Source: Azospirillum thermophilum (lineage in GTDB: Bacteria > Pseudomonadota > Alphaproteobacteria > Azospirillales > Azospirillaceae). Taken from it: DNA of 64,000 bases. The stretch is from positions 248,001 to 312,000 of the forward strand of contig NZ_CP029356.1 of assembly GCF_003130795.1 (NCBI RefSeq). Reading direction: 5' to 3'. Both the position numbers and the translations under genes were made by a program. The notes under the pieces are model-generated. The model was given only the letters and a program-made list of their open reading frames with translations, had not been told where the DNA came from and searched no databases. This document shows, one piece after another, positions 7,207 through 16,580 of this stretch (positions are counted from its first letter, which is position 1; each line of letters starts with the position of its first letter).

Positions 7207-8916
7207 TCAGGCGGCGACCAGCTCGAACCGGTCGACGTCGACCAGCCCCCGGTCGGTGATCTTCAGATGGGGGATCACCGGCAGCGGCAGGAAGGCGAGC
7301 TGCAGGAAGGGCTCCGCCAGGGGACAGCCCATGGCGCGCACGGCCGCCCGCAGGGCGCGCAGGTCCTGCTCCACCGTCTCGAAGGGCTGCAGGCTCATTA
7401 GCCCGGCCAGCGGCAGGGCGAGTTCGCCGACCACCGTGCCGTTGCGCACGGCGACGAAGCCGCCCTGCAGCTCGATCAGCCGGTTGACCGCCAGCGCCAT
7501 GTCGGCGTCGCTGGCGCCGACGACGCAGACATTGTGGCTGTCATGCCCGACCGAGGAGGCCAGCGCCCCCTCCGCGAAGCCGAAGCCGGAGACGAAGCCG
7601 CGCCCGACGTTGCGGTTGGTGCCGTGGCGGGCGAAGACGCAGATCTTCAGCAGGTCGCGGGACGGGTCGGCGACCAGACGGCCGCCGGCCGCGGGGACCT
7701 CCATCCGCCGGTGCTCCGTCAGGATCTTGCCCGGCAGCACGCCGATCACCGACTGGACGGAGCCGCCCGCGGGAACGGCGAAATCCTCCACCGCCACCGG
7801 GTCGAGCCTGATGGAGCCGAGCCCGACCGGCTCCACCGCCGGCCGGCCGGCGAAGCTCTCCTCCGACACCGGACGGCCGCCGCGAATGACCCGCGAGACG
7901 GCGCAGCCCTCCAGGTCGTCGAGCAGGACGAGGTCGGCCCGCTGCCCCGGCGCGACGAGGCCGCGGTCCTGCAGGCCGAAGCTGCGCGCCGCCGACCAGG
8001 TCGCCGCCCGGTAGACATGCGCGACCGGCGCGCCCAGCCGGATGGCGCTGCGGATGAGGTGGTCCATGTGCCCCTCCTCCGCGATGTCCAGCGGGTTGCG
8101 GTCGTCGGTGCAGAACCCCAGGAAGGGCGAGGTCTCGGCGCTGATCACCCCGGCCAGCGCATGGACGTCCTTGGAGACGGAGCCGTCGCGGATCAGCACC
8201 TGCATGCCCTTGCGCAGCTTCTCCATCGCCTCGGCGGCGCTGGTCGTCTCATGGCAGTTGCGGATGCCGCAGGAGAGATAGGCGTTGAGCTCCCGCCCGG
8301 AGAGCAGCGGCGCGTGGCCGTCGATGTGCCGGCCGTCGAAGGCCGCGAGCTTGTCCAGGACCCCGTCCACCTTGTGGAAGACGCCGGGGAAGTTCATGAA
8401 CTCAGCCAGCCCCAGCACGCGCGGATGGTCCTTGTAGCGGACGAGGTCGGGCGCCTCCAGCCGGGCGCCGGACGTCTCCAGCTCCGTCGCCGGGACGCAG
8501 GAGGAGAGCTGGACGAACAGGTCGGTCGCGGTGCCGCCGGCGCTCTCCAGGAAGTAACGCAGCCCCGCCTCGCCCAGCACGTTGCAGATCTCGTGCGGGT
8601 CGCAGATGGCGGTGGTGGTGCCGCGGGGCAGGACGCAGCGGTCGAACTCCTGCGGCGTGACGCAGGTCGATTCGCAATGGACGTGGGTGTCGATGAAGCC
8701 GGGCACGACGGTCAGGCCGCGCCCGTCGATCTCCTCCACCCCGTCGTAGGACTCGTAGGTGCCGACGATGCGGTCGCCGCAGATGGCGATGTCGCCCGCG
8801 GCGATCTCGCCGGTCACGACGTTGAGGAACCGCGTGTCCTTGATGACGAGATCGGCCCGGCTCTCACCCAGCGCCTGGCCGATGCGCCGCTTCAACTCGT
8901 CCCGACCGACCGCCAT
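7207..8916 (-). CDS. ade: Adenine deaminase
   Basis: The 569-residue protein matches adenine deaminase in length and layout. The amidohydrolase metal motif PGFIDTHVHCES is near residue 76, DGHAP near residue 200 and GFCTDDR near residue 268. The C-terminal region contains SVGHDSHN, and the protein ends with a beta-sandwich segment typical of Ade. The enzyme deaminates adenine to hypoxanthine in purine salvage, using a binuclear metal centre. It starts at an ATG with GAGGGG upstream. The adenine phosphoribosyltransferase gene lies about 9 kb away in this window, the competing route for adenine. Confidence 0.92.
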   Translation of the reverse strand: MAVGRDELKRRIGQALGESRADLVIKDTRFLNVVTGEIAAGDIAICGDRIVGTYESYDGVEEIDGRGLTVVPGFIDTHVHCESTCVTPQEFDRCVLPRGTTTAICDPHEICNVLGEAGLRYFLESAGGTATDLFVQLSSCVPATELETSGARLEAPDLVRYKDHPRVLGLAEFMNFPGVFHKVDGVLDKLAAFDGRHIDGHAPLLSGRELNAYLSCGIRNCHETTSAAEAMEKLRKGMQVLIRDGSVSKDVHALAGVISAETSPFLGFCTDDRNPLDIAEEGHMDHLIRSAIRLGAPVAHVYRAATWSAARSFGLQDRGLVAPGQRADLVLLDDLEGCAVSRVIRGGRPVSEESFAGRPAVEPVGLGSIRLDPVAVEDFAVPAGGSVQSVIGVLPGKILTEHRRMEVPAAGGRLVADPSRDLLKICVFARHGTNRNVGRGFVSGFGFAEGALASSVGHDSHNVCVVGASDADMALAVNRLIELQGGFVAVRNGTVVGELALPLAGLMSLQPFETVEQDLRALRAAVRAMGCPLAEPFLQLAFLPLPVIPHLKITDRGLVDVDRFELVAA

Positions 8917-8998
8917 CGCCCTGCCCCTCGTTCGTTTCCGTTCCCCAGAGAGTGGCGAGCCGGACCCGGAGGTTCAATCGATCCCTTACCGGCCACCG

Positions 8999-9892
8999 TC
9001 AGAAGGTCCGGGTCTTCGTGCCCTTGCCGTCCCAGGGCCGGCCGTCGCACTCCGGCTTCTCCTCGAGCTGGACGAGCTTCAGCGTCTGCCCCTCCACCCG
9101 GTAGCGCCACTTGCTGCCGCAGTCGCCCAGCCCGCGGCCCTGCTCGAAGAACTCGACGAGGGGGCCGTTGAGGGAAACGAGGCCGACCGGGGCGGCGCCG
9201 GGATCGACCCGCCGCTTGCCGTCGGCCAGCACCTCCACCCCCAGCCGGGCCGCGATCCCCTTGGCCTTGTCGATGAGGAAGGGGAAGTTGGAGCACTGAT
9301 AGGCGCCGCAGCCCTCCGGCACCGCGACGAACAGCCGGCCGTCCGGCAGCGCGGCGGCGAAGCTGAAGCCGCCGTAGAGCTCGAGGTTCGACAGAACCTC
9401 CTCCGCCCCGCCGGGGTCGGGCGCGTCCGGGCTCGGGAACAGCGTGGTCAGCGTGTAGGCGACGAAGCCGGCATCGTCCTCGGCGTCGCGTCCGGCCTCC
9501 TTCAGCGGGTCGATCGGCTTCGCCACGGCGATGGCGGCGGCGAGCGCGCGCTGGCCGGCCAGCCTGATCACCTCCTGGATGCGGCGGTGATAGACGCCGT
9601 TCAGCATCATCGGGTCGTTGTTGGCGTCCTTGAAGGCCTTGTTCCGGTCGAGCAGCCAGCGGCCCTGCGCCGCCTTCAGCGCGGTGACGCGGTCGGCCGG
9701 CTGTCCCTCGACCGCCAGCCGATAGACCCGGCCGAGCAGGCGGTCCATCGCCGCCAGGGAGTCGTCGGCGCAGATCGCCTTTTCCGCCGGCTGGGTCGCC
9801 TTGGCGCAGTCGAAGCCCGGCTGTTTGGTCAGCGGGGCCGCCTCCGACGCCAGCGGCGCCAGCAGAATCATCGCGGCGAGAAGTCGGCGCAT
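8999..9892 (-). CDS. Secreted LprI/DUF1311-domain protein
   Basis: The 297-residue protein begins with a Sec-type signal peptide (MRRLLAAMILLAPLASEA). A domain of the LprI (lysozyme inhibitor-like, DUF1311) pattern follows: FDCAKATQPAEKAICAD..L..MDRLLGRVY, where paired cysteines bracket the helix. The second half (about residues 130-297) has four further cysteines, probably in disulfides, and is not one I recognise. Location should be periplasmic. LprI of mycobacteria inhibits lysozyme, but most family members are uncharacterised, so no activity is claimed. The start was set at the ATG just before the signal peptide; the open frame extends 69 codons upstream without protein-like content. Confidence 0.7.
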   Translation of the reverse strand: MRRLLAAMILLAPLASEAAPLTKQPGFDCAKATQPAEKAICADDSLAAMDRLLGRVYRLAVEGQPADRVTALKAAQGRWLLDRNKAFKDANNDPMMLNGVYHRRIQEVIRLAGQRALAAAIAVAKPIDPLKEAGRDAEDDAGFVAYTLTTLFPSPDAPDPGGAEEVLSNLELYGGFSFAAALPDGRLFVAVPEGCGAYQCSNFPFLIDKAKGIAARLGVEVLADGKRRVDPGAAPVGLVSLNGPLVEFFEQGRGLGDCGSKWRYRVEGQTLKLVQLEEKPECDGRPWDGKGTKTRTF

Positions 9893-10233
9893 GGAAAAAC
9901 ACTCCGTCACAGCAAACCGGTGGACCAGCAAGAGCCGGGCTTCGACAAGAGCCGGGCAAGGAGAGGTTGTCAACCCGCCGCCCCCGACACCGCCCCCGAC
10001 ACCACTCCGCCGCGGCCGGGCGATGCGCCGTAACGGACTATGCAAAAGAACGCCGTCCAACCTGCGGTGGATCGCCGCACGGGCTTGGAACAGGACCATA
10101 CCTGTTGAAGATTGCGGCCGCGGGACAAAAGAGTCGTGTTCATCATTAATTGTCCGGAAACCTCACAATATCAAACTCGCTTCGGAACAGTGCGGCGCAC
10201 GCACCGTGATCGCGCCCGGGGAGGTTGCGCAGG
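9893..10233. other. Intergenic region, divergent promoters
   Basis: This 341-bp gap separates divergently oriented genes. It is clearly more AT-rich than its surroundings at about 10110-10195, which suits a promoter region. I see no convincing gene, hairpin or known operator in it. Confidence 0.5.
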
Positions 10234-11925
10234 ATGCTTCACAAACTTAGAAACGTTCGAATCAGCTCCAGAATTTACTTGATCTCCGGCCTGATGGCGG
10301 CCGTCGCCTTCATCGTCGGCGTGATCGGTCTTGCCGCGATGCACGACCTCTCCACCCGGACGGAGGCGATCGAGCTGGCCTACGAGCGGCAGGCGCTGGG
10401 CGAGCGGATGAACGCGCTGGTGCTGGCGGCGGTGATGGATTCGCGCGGCATCTACATGGCGAAGGACGCGGCGGAGGTCGAGAAGTACGCCAAGCCGCTG
10501 CTGGCCACCCTGACCACCCTGCAGGAGCGGAGCAACCGCCTGGCCGACCTGACCCCGCCGGCGGAGCGGGCGGAACTGGGCGAACCGGCCGCGAAGGTGG
10601 CGGAGTTCGTGCGCTTCCGGACCGAGCTCGTCCGCATCGGACGGGAGAAGGGGGCGGAGCAGGCGCGGATCTACGGCGACAACGACGCCAACCGGACCAA
10701 CCGGCAGGCGCTGAACAGCGCCCTGATCAAGCTCGTGGACTCGCTCAACCAGCGCGTCGCCCGCTACCATGCCGATCTGGTCGCCGCCCAGGGGCGCTGG
10801 ACGCTCGTCATCGCCGCGGTCGGCGGCGGCGGCGCGCTGTTCGCGCTGTGGATGACGATCGTCGTCGCCCGCCGCCAGATCGCCCGCCCGATCGTCGAGA
10901 TGACCGGCGTCATGACCCGCATCGCGTCGGGGGACACCGGGTCCGACGTGCCGCACACCGGCAACCGGGACGAGATCGGCGACATCGCCCGTGCCGTGGT
11001 GGTGTTCCGCGACGCGCTGCTCCAGGTCAGCCGGCATGCCGAACAGGAGCGCGTGGACACCGAGGCCCGGCGCCGGCGGCAGGAGTCGCTGGAGGCGCTG
11101 ACCCACAGCTTCGCCCAGAAGATCGACGGGCTCTGCCGCACGCTGACCGGCGAGGCCGACCACATCCGCAGCAGTGCCGAAACCCTCACCCGGACCGCCC
11201 GCGACGCCTCCCAGCGGTCCTCCAGCGTGGCGGCGGCGGCGCAGCAGACGACCGGCAACGTCGAGATGGTCGCCGCCGCGGCGGAGGAGATGACCCACTC
11301 CATCGACGCCATCAGCCAGCGCATCGGCGAGGCGGCCCGGATCGCCGGCGAGGCCGAGAAGGAGGCGCAGCGCACCAACGAGACGATCCAGGGCCTCGCC
11401 GCCGCGGCGGAGCGGATCGGGGCGGTGGTCAGCATGATCAACCAGATCGCCAGCCAGACCAACCTGCTGGCGCTGAACGCCACCATCGAGGCGGCGCGGG
11501 CCGGCGAAGCGGGCAAGGGCTTCGCCGTCGTCGCCGGCGAGGTCAAGAACCTGGCCAACCAGACCGCCAAGGCGACCGAGGAGATCTCCGGCCAGATCGC
11601 CGCGATCCAGGCGGAGACCCAGCACGCCGTGGGCGCCATCACGGCGATCGTCGGCACCATCGAGAAGATCAGCGACATCAGCACGGGCATCGCCGCGGCG
11701 ATGGAGGAGCAGGGATCCGCCACCCGCGAGATCACCCGCAACGTCCACGACGCCGCCACCGGCACCCAGAGCGTGTCGCAGACCATCGCCGGGGTGTCCG
11801 ACGTGGCGGAGCAGACGGGCACCGCCGCGGACAGGATGCTGGACGCAGCCCGCGGCCTGACCACCCATGCCCGGACGCTTCAGTCCGACGTGGACGAGTT
11901 CGCCGCTCAGATCAAGACGATGTGA
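10234..11925 (+). CDS. Methyl-accepting chemotaxis protein
   Basis: The 563-residue membrane receptor has a first transmembrane helix (about residues 14-36), a periplasmic four-helix-bundle-like sensor (about 40-185) and a second helix (about 190-212). A HAMP domain follows, containing RPI..MT..M..IASGD, and then a long signalling domain. The hairpin tip is the standard INQIASQTNLLALNATIEAARAGE, shown here only in part because it is so conserved. It should relay ligand signals to CheA/CheW. GGGGAGG lies 9 bases before the ATG at 10234, which is preferred over a TTG three codons earlier. It is an orphan receptor with no che genes nearby. Confidence 0.92.
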   Translation: MLHKLRNVRISSRIYLISGLMAAVAFIVGVIGLAAMHDLSTRTEAIELAYERQALGERMNALVLAAVMDSRGIYMAKDAAEVEKYAKPLLATLTTLQERSNRLADLTPPAERAELGEPAAKVAEFVRFRTELVRIGREKGAEQARIYGDNDANRTNRQALNSALIKLVDSLNQRVARYHADLVAAQGRWTLVIAAVGGGGALFALWMTIVVARRQIARPIVEMTGVMTRIASGDTGSDVPHTGNRDEIGDIARAVVVFRDALLQVSRHAEQERVDTEARRRRQESLEALTHSFAQKIDGLCRTLTGEADHIRSSAETLTRTARDASQRSSSVAAAAQQTTGNVEMVAAAAEEMTHSIDAISQRIGEAARIAGEAEKEAQRTNETIQGLAAAAERIGAVVSMINQIASQTNLLALNATIEAARAGEAGKGFAVVAGEVKNLANQTAKATEEISGQIAAIQAETQHAVGAITAIVGTIEKISDISTGIAAAMEEQGSATREITRNVHDAATGTQSVSQTIAGVSDVAEQTGTAADRMLDAARGLTTHARTLQSDVDEFAAQIKTM

Positions 11926-11942
11926 GAGGAAAGCACGGAAGA

Positions 11943-11965
11943 GCCGCGGCCGGTCAGGCCGCGGC
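11943..11965. terminator. GC-rich hairpin between convergent genes
   Basis: GCCGCGGCC (11943-11951) and GGCCGCGGC (11957-11965) form a perfect 9-bp stem with a 5-base loop. The loop contains the stop codon of the minus-strand DUF2336 gene. It sits 18 bases after the stop of the chemoreceptor gene. There is no T-run on the plus side, so termination is likely but not certain. Confidence 0.4.
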
Positions 11966-13075
11966 GTCGTCCCGGTGGATCATGTCGCCGAGCTTGTCGA
12001 GCAGATAGTCCAGGTCTTCCTGCGCCAGATCCTCGTACTGGGTCAGGATCCGCTCGATGAGGCGGCGGCGGTGGCGCTCCTGGTCGTGCGCCTCCCCGTC
12101 ATAGGGAGTTTCCTTCAGCACGTCGATGGCGATGCGGCAGGCCGGCAGCAGCGCCGGCGGCAGCTTCGCCTTGTCGTAGAGCGACTTCAGCCCCAGCCGC
12201 CCCGCATCGTGGATCAGCAGCCGGGCGTTGGTCAGCGGAACGTTGGCGAGATGGGACATCGCCATCTCGAAGAAGGCGATGTCGCCGGTGCACAGCGAGC
12301 GGACCAGCAGCGAAGGCGTCAGCCGCCCGGTGCGCGAGAGCTGCGCCACCAGCCGTTCCAGCGCGCGCTCGTCGTTCTCGCCGGTGAGGAGGGAGACGGT
12401 CGCCCGCTCCCGGCTCTGCAGGATCAGGTCGGCGGCGACCTTGGCCGGCAGCTCGTGGTTGGAGACGAGATGCTGGCGCAGCTTCTCCGACACCACGGCG
12501 ACCAGCCGCTCGGCGATGGTGATCGGCAGGTGGGCGCGGTGGACCAGCGGTTCCTGCACCGTCTCGCTGTCGCCGAACCGGTCGATCACCCGGCCGAGGC
12601 TGCCTTCGCCGAGGTCCGCCCCCTCGTTGGCGACCAGGGCCGCGACGGCCCCTTCGGAGCCCACCTCGATCAGGGCGTCGGCGACGCTGGCCGGAACGGT
12701 TTCGCGGCTGGCGATGGCGGTGTGCTTGGCGTCGGTGCCGGTGCGGACGATCTCGACGAGGTCCGCGTTGGTCAGCACGGTGGAGACGCTGAGAATCGGG
12801 ATCGCCACCGCCTCGACGTCCCGCGCCAGGGTCAGCGCGATGTCGCGGGGAAGCGAGGGGCTGGTCTTCAGGTTCTCGGCCAGCGACTGGCGGACGCGCA
12901 CGACGGCGTCGTTGACCATCACCCGGACGATGTCCTCGGCCAGCCGGCGTTCAGACGGGGAAAGCGTGTCGCTGTCGAAATGCCGGGCGACCTTGACCGC
13001 CAGATCAGCACGGGTGCTGGGCGAGGGGTCCGACAAAAGGCGGGCGACGTCTTCTTTCGACAAATGTTCGGTCAT
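11954..13075 (-). CDS. DUF2336 domain-containing protein
   Basis: The 373-residue soluble protein has the all-helical, HEAT-like repeat pattern of DUF2336, beginning LSKEDVARLLSDPSPSTRADLA and continuing with repeated blocks such as LP..IA..L...V. The family is nearly confined to Alphaproteobacteria and has no agreed function. GGAGACCC directly before the ATG supports the start. It is convergent with the chemoreceptor gene, and a functional link is not shown by the sequence. Confidence 0.82.
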   Translation of the reverse strand: MTEHLSKEDVARLLSDPSPSTRADLAVKVARHFDSDTLSPSERRLAEDIVRVMVNDAVVRVRQSLAENLKTSPSLPRDIALTLARDVEAVAIPILSVSTVLTNADLVEIVRTGTDAKHTAIASRETVPASVADALIEVGSEGAVAALVANEGADLGEGSLGRVIDRFGDSETVQEPLVHRAHLPITIAERLVAVVSEKLRQHLVSNHELPAKVAADLILQSRERATVSLLTGENDERALERLVAQLSRTGRLTPSLLVRSLCTGDIAFFEMAMSHLANVPLTNARLLIHDAGRLGLKSLYDKAKLPPALLPACRIAIDVLKETPYDGEAHDQERHRRRLIERILTQYEDLAQEDLDYLLDKLGDMIHRDDAAA

Positions 13076-13218
13076 GGGTCTCCGACCCCAGCTTTTGCGC
13101 GGCCCGTCCCTCTACGGCGGAGACGAATTCGTTACGGCCAAGCATGGAGCCAAACGGTTGAACCTTCCTTAACGTCAGCCGATCGGACCGTTTCACCCGT
13201 CATGCTTGCAACCGTGAG

Positions 13219-13983
13219 TCAGGGAATCCCGACGAAGCTCGGCGGCTCGGGAAGGATCGGGCGGCGCCGGCGCACGCCGTACAGCGCAAGGTCGATCGCC
13301 GCCATCTGCTCCTCAACCGAGATCGCGGCCTGCGACGCGACCTCCAGCTCCCGGTCCTCGTAGACGTAGCTGTCCGGGCGCTCCGCCCCCCAGCGGCCGA
13401 CGGCGGCATCGCGCTCGTGCAGCAGGGTGACGATCTGCGGCCGGAACAGCCGCATCAGCGCCGTGATCCAGCGGTTGGCCGGCCAGGAGGGCCGGGCATG
13501 GTCGATGATGAAGCAGTCCAGCATCCGCACCACGTCGCCCGCCGCATACCACGTCTCGCCGGTGACCCAGCGGTTGGTGGTGAACAGGCGCACCGGCTGG
13601 CCGGTGACGTCCATGGCGATGCCGATCAGGTGCGACAGCGCGTCGTTGTCGTTGGGGGGACTCTCCAGGTCGGGCAGCGGCGCCGGCCGCAGCCCGTCCG
13701 GCATGCCGTGGGGCCGGAGAAAGGTGTGGAAGTGGCCATGCTCGCCGGGCAGCCGCTCCTCCTCCGGGTGGCAATGGTAATAGTACTGCGCATGGTACTC
13801 GGCGTCGTAGACGTCGCCCGGCGGATAATGATGCCACTCGTAGAGCGTGCCGTGCCCGCGCACCAGTTCCCCGACCACCGTGTCGCCGGTCTTGGCGAGC
13901 ACGCGCTGGCAGGTCCGGATTTCGCGCCCGGCCTCGGCCATCTCTTCCAACTCTTCGCGGGAAAGCCCCGAGAGATCCGTCAT
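13219..13983 (-). CDS. Conserved hypothetical protein, His-rich centre
   Basis: The 254-residue cytoplasmic protein has a striking segment at about residues 66-88 rich in Tyr, His and Glu (AQYYYHCHPEEE, then HGHFHTF), followed by an NDND motif and TGETWYAAGDVVRMLDCF. The clustered histidines and acids suggest a metal site. I do not recognise a characterised family. It has no signal peptide or membrane segments. The ATG at 13983 begins a plausible helical start (MTDLSGLSREELEEMAEAG), although its ribosome site is weak. Confidence 0.62.
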   Translation of the reverse strand: MTDLSGLSREELEEMAEAGREIRTCQRVLAKTGDTVVGELVRGHGTLYEWHHYPPGDVYDAEYHAQYYYHCHPEEERLPGEHGHFHTFLRPHGMPDGLRPAPLPDLESPPNDNDALSHLIGIAMDVTGQPVRLFTTNRWVTGETWYAAGDVVRMLDCFIIDHARPSWPANRWITALMRLFRPQIVTLLHERDAAVGRWGAERPDSYVYEDRELEVASQAAISVEEQMAAIDLALYGVRRRRPILPEPPSFVGIP

Positions 13984-14088
13984 TGGCCAGTCCGCCCCGT
14001 GCGGGAATAGCGCCGTTTTCGAACCAATTACGTACGCCGCTATGACTGGTTGGCAAGCAATTTCAACCGGCGGGATGCCGTCGCCCCG

Positions 14089-14742
14089 TCAGCTCCGCGT
14101 GGCGGTCACGCGCATGACCGCCGTCCCCTGGCGCAGGGCCCAGGGAACCAGGCCGCCCATGACGGTGCCCAGCGCCTCGTTGAAGGCGGCGATCACGTCG
14201 GTGAAGGCCCGGCCGCGCACGGGCACCACCGCCTCGAACGTCTCGCCGGCCTCGATGGTGCGGCGGGGCATGGCGACCAGCTTGGCCGAGAGGCGGACAT
14301 GCACCCGGTCGGGGACGGTCGCGCCGGGGGTGCTGTACTCCGCCTGGAAATCCCGCAGTTCCGACTTCAGAACGAAGTCCGACCGCAGCCCGACCGTGTC
14401 GCGGCCGACCGAGACGATCCGCCCGCTGTCCTCGAAGGACTGGACGATCAGCCCCTGCACCATGTTCGGCACCCGGTCGGCCCAGGAGACGTCGGCGAAA
14501 TAATCGACGGAGGTGGCCGAGCGGGCGAGCGCGATCCGCGGCGTGTCGATGGCGGCCCCGGCCACCGGCGTCTCGACCAGCAACTGCCAGTCGGCCTTGC
14601 GGATCGACGGGTCGACCGCGGTGTGCGGGGTCAGCGTGTAGAGGCTGGGGGCGGTCGGGTTGAGCGCCGCGACGCAGGACGCCAGCACAAGCGCCGCGCA
14701 TGCGGCCGCGCACACCGTCGCAAGGGTCTTCATGGACGTCAT
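14089..14742 (-). CDS. ABC-type transport auxiliary lipoprotein (PqiC/ABC_trans_aux-like)
   Basis: The 217-residue product has a lipoprotein signal (hydrophobic stretch ending VLAS before Cys23) and the YTLTP start of the mature domain typical of the ABC_trans_aux/PqiC family. These lipoproteins accompany MCE-type transporters that move lipids between inner and outer membranes. It is the last gene of the four-gene Mla-like operon. The ATG at 14742 was chosen because AGGAG lies 10 bases upstream; an earlier ATG overlaps the mlaD stop as ATGA but has no such site. Confidence 0.82.
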   Translation of the reverse strand: MTSMKTLATVCAAACAALVLASCVAALNPTAPSLYTLTPHTAVDPSIRKADWQLLVETPVAGAAIDTPRIALARSATSVDYFADVSWADRVPNMVQGLIVQSFEDSGRIVSVGRDTVGLRSDFVLKSELRDFQAEYSTPGATVPDRVHVRLSAKLVAMPRRTIEAGETFEAVVPVRGRAFTDVIAAFNEALGTVMGGLVPWALRQGTAVMRVTATRS

Positions 14743-14756
14743 GGACTGCCGACTCC

Positions 14757-15716
14757 TCATTTCCCGCGCACCTCCACGCCCTGCCTCGTGCCGCCGAACA
14801 GGAAGTTCGACGGGTCGTTCTCGATCCGCGTGACCACCCGCGAGAGCTGCCCCGACAGGTCGCGGAGCTGGGTGATCAGCAGGGTCAGTTCATACAGCCC
14901 CGTCGCGCTGAAGTCGCGCAGCGGATCGCGGTTTTCCGCAAGCAGGGCGTTCAACTGCGTCGAGGTCTGCTTCAGCGACTGCGCCAGCTCCTTCCAGTCG
15001 GTCCCGGCCTGGCGGACGGTGCCGTTGAGGGTGGTCAGCGTCTCGCGCGCCTGGCGCAAGGTGCCGTTCAGTTCCGGCCCCACGGATTCGAACCCCTGCA
15101 GCGTCTTCTGCGCCTGCTGCATCGTGCCGCCGATGCCCTGCCCGGCCTCGGCGAGCTCGGCGGACAGGGTGCGGACGTTCGCCAGCGTCTCGGAGATCGC
15201 GCGCTGGTTCTCGCCGTTCAGCAGGTTGCCGAGCTGGCTGATCACCTCCAGCGACCGGTTCAGCAACTGGGGGGCGGCATCCACCACGGCGGACAGCGGC
15301 GACGGGCGCGACGGGATGACGGGGATGCCGTCGGGGTCGGTCGTCTTCAGCCGCTCGCTGGTCGCCGTCCCGCCGGCGATCTGGACATAGGAGCCGCCGG
15401 TGATGCCCTGGACCTCCAGCGAGGCGATGGAGTCCGCCATGATCGGCGTGCCCTCCTGCACCTGGATGGTCACGCGCACGCGGGTCACGTTCTCGGGATC
15501 GAGCCGGATGTCGCTGACCGTGCCGACGGGGACGCCGCGGTAGCGCACCGGGCTTCCCTGCTGCAGGCCGGTGACCGAACCGGTGAAGTAGATCCGGTAC
15601 GGCTGCCGGGTCTCCTCGAGCTGGATTTTGGCGACCCAGACGGTGAAGGCGAACAGCCCGGCGATGAGCGCGAGCACGAAGCTGCCGACCAGGATGTAGC
15701 TGGCGCGGGTTTCCAT
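14757..15716 (-). CDS. mlaD: MlaD/MCE-family lipid-binding protein
   Basis: The 319-residue protein has one N-terminal membrane anchor (about residues 7-29) and a single MCE domain (about 38-115) including the motif VRYRGVPVGTVSDI. A long helical C-terminal part follows (about 140-300) with heptad-like Leu/Ala spacing. MCE proteins form periplasmic rings or tubes that carry phospholipids between membranes. It follows mlaF by 9 bases and precedes the auxiliary lipoprotein. The longer helical tail resembles the LetB/PqiB-like and chloroplast TGD2 style more than the short E. coli MlaD. Confidence 0.87.
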   Translation of the reverse strand: METRASYILVGSFVLALIAGLFAFTVWVAKIQLEETRQPYRIYFTGSVTGLQQGSPVRYRGVPVGTVSDIRLDPENVTRVRVTIQVQEGTPIMADSIASLEVQGITGGSYVQIAGGTATSERLKTTDPDGIPVIPSRPSPLSAVVDAAPQLLNRSLEVISQLGNLLNGENQRAISETLANVRTLSAELAEAGQGIGGTMQQAQKTLQGFESVGPELNGTLRQARETLTTLNGTVRQAGTDWKELAQSLKQTSTQLNALLAENRDPLRDFSATGLYELTLLITQLRDLSGQLSRVVTRIENDPSNFLFGGTRQGVEVRGK

Positions 15717-15725
15717 GGGTGCCGG

Positions 15726-16568
15726 TCAATCCTCAGCATGGCGCGCGGCACGGCCGCGCGGTCCGTGGAAATAGTCGTGGATCCAGGGATGCGGATCGGC
15801 GAGATGCTGGTCCAGCGTCCCCACCCGGATCCGCTTGTCGATCAGGACGGCGATGCGGTCGCAGATCGACACCAGGCTGTCCAGGTCATGGGTCACCATG
15901 AAGACGGTCAGCCCCAGGCTGCGCTGCAGCCCGCGGATCAACTGGTCGAAGGCCGCGGCGCCGATGGGGTCGAGGCCGGCCGTCGGCTCGTCGAGGAACA
16001 GGATGTCGGGGTCGAGCGCCAGCGCGCGGGCAAGGCCGGCCCGCTTGATCATGCCGCCGGAAAGCTGGGACGGATGCTTCGCCCCGGCGTCGGGCGGCAG
16101 CCCCGCCATGGCGATCTTGACCCGCGCAATCTCGGCGATCAGCGAATCCGGCAGGTCGGAATGCTCCCGCAGCGGCAGCATCACGTTCTCCGCCACCGTC
16201 AGCGAGCTGAACAGGGCGCCGTTCTGGAACAGCACGCCGGTCCGCGACTGCAGCGCCACCCGTTCCCGCTCCGACAGATCGACGGTGTCGCGGCCCAGCA
16301 TCTCGATGCGGCCGGCCGCCGGACGGATCAGGCCGAGGATCTCCTTCAGCAGGACCGACTTGCCGGTGCCGGAGCCGCCGACCACCCCCAGCACCTCGCC
16401 CCGGCGCACGTCGAGGTCGAGCCCGTCATGCACCGTCTGCGGCCCGAACCGCGTGACCAGCCCGCGCACCCGGATGACCGGTCCGCCCGCCTCCGCGGCG
16501 GTCCCGCGCTCCACCGCCCGATCCTGGCCCGCGGGCGTGCCGTCCGTTCGCACCAGTCCGTTGTCCAT
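15726..16568 (-). CDS. mlaF: Mla-type ABC transporter ATP-binding protein
   Basis: The 280-residue ATPase shows Walker A GGSGTGKS, Q-loop FQNGALF, signature LSGGM, Walker B ILFLDEPTAGLDP and the H-loop VTHDLDS. The LSGGM signature and the QNGALFSSLTV sequence after the Q-loop are typical of MlaF, which powers phospholipid transport with the MlaE permease. It lies 12 bases after mlaE. The first 30 residues, before VIRVRGLVTRFG, are a divergent extension. Confidence 0.9.
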   Translation of the reverse strand: MDNGLVRTDGTPAGQDRAVERGTAAEAGGPVIRVRGLVTRFGPQTVHDGLDLDVRRGEVLGVVGGSGTGKSVLLKEILGLIRPAAGRIEMLGRDTVDLSERERVALQSRTGVLFQNGALFSSLTVAENVMLPLREHSDLPDSLIAEIARVKIAMAGLPPDAGAKHPSQLSGGMIKRAGLARALALDPDILFLDEPTAGLDPIGAAAFDQLIRGLQRSLGLTVFMVTHDLDSLVSICDRIAVLIDKRIRVGTLDQHLADPHPWIHDYFHGPRGRAARHAED

Positions 16569-16580
16569 GCCCTGCCGCCC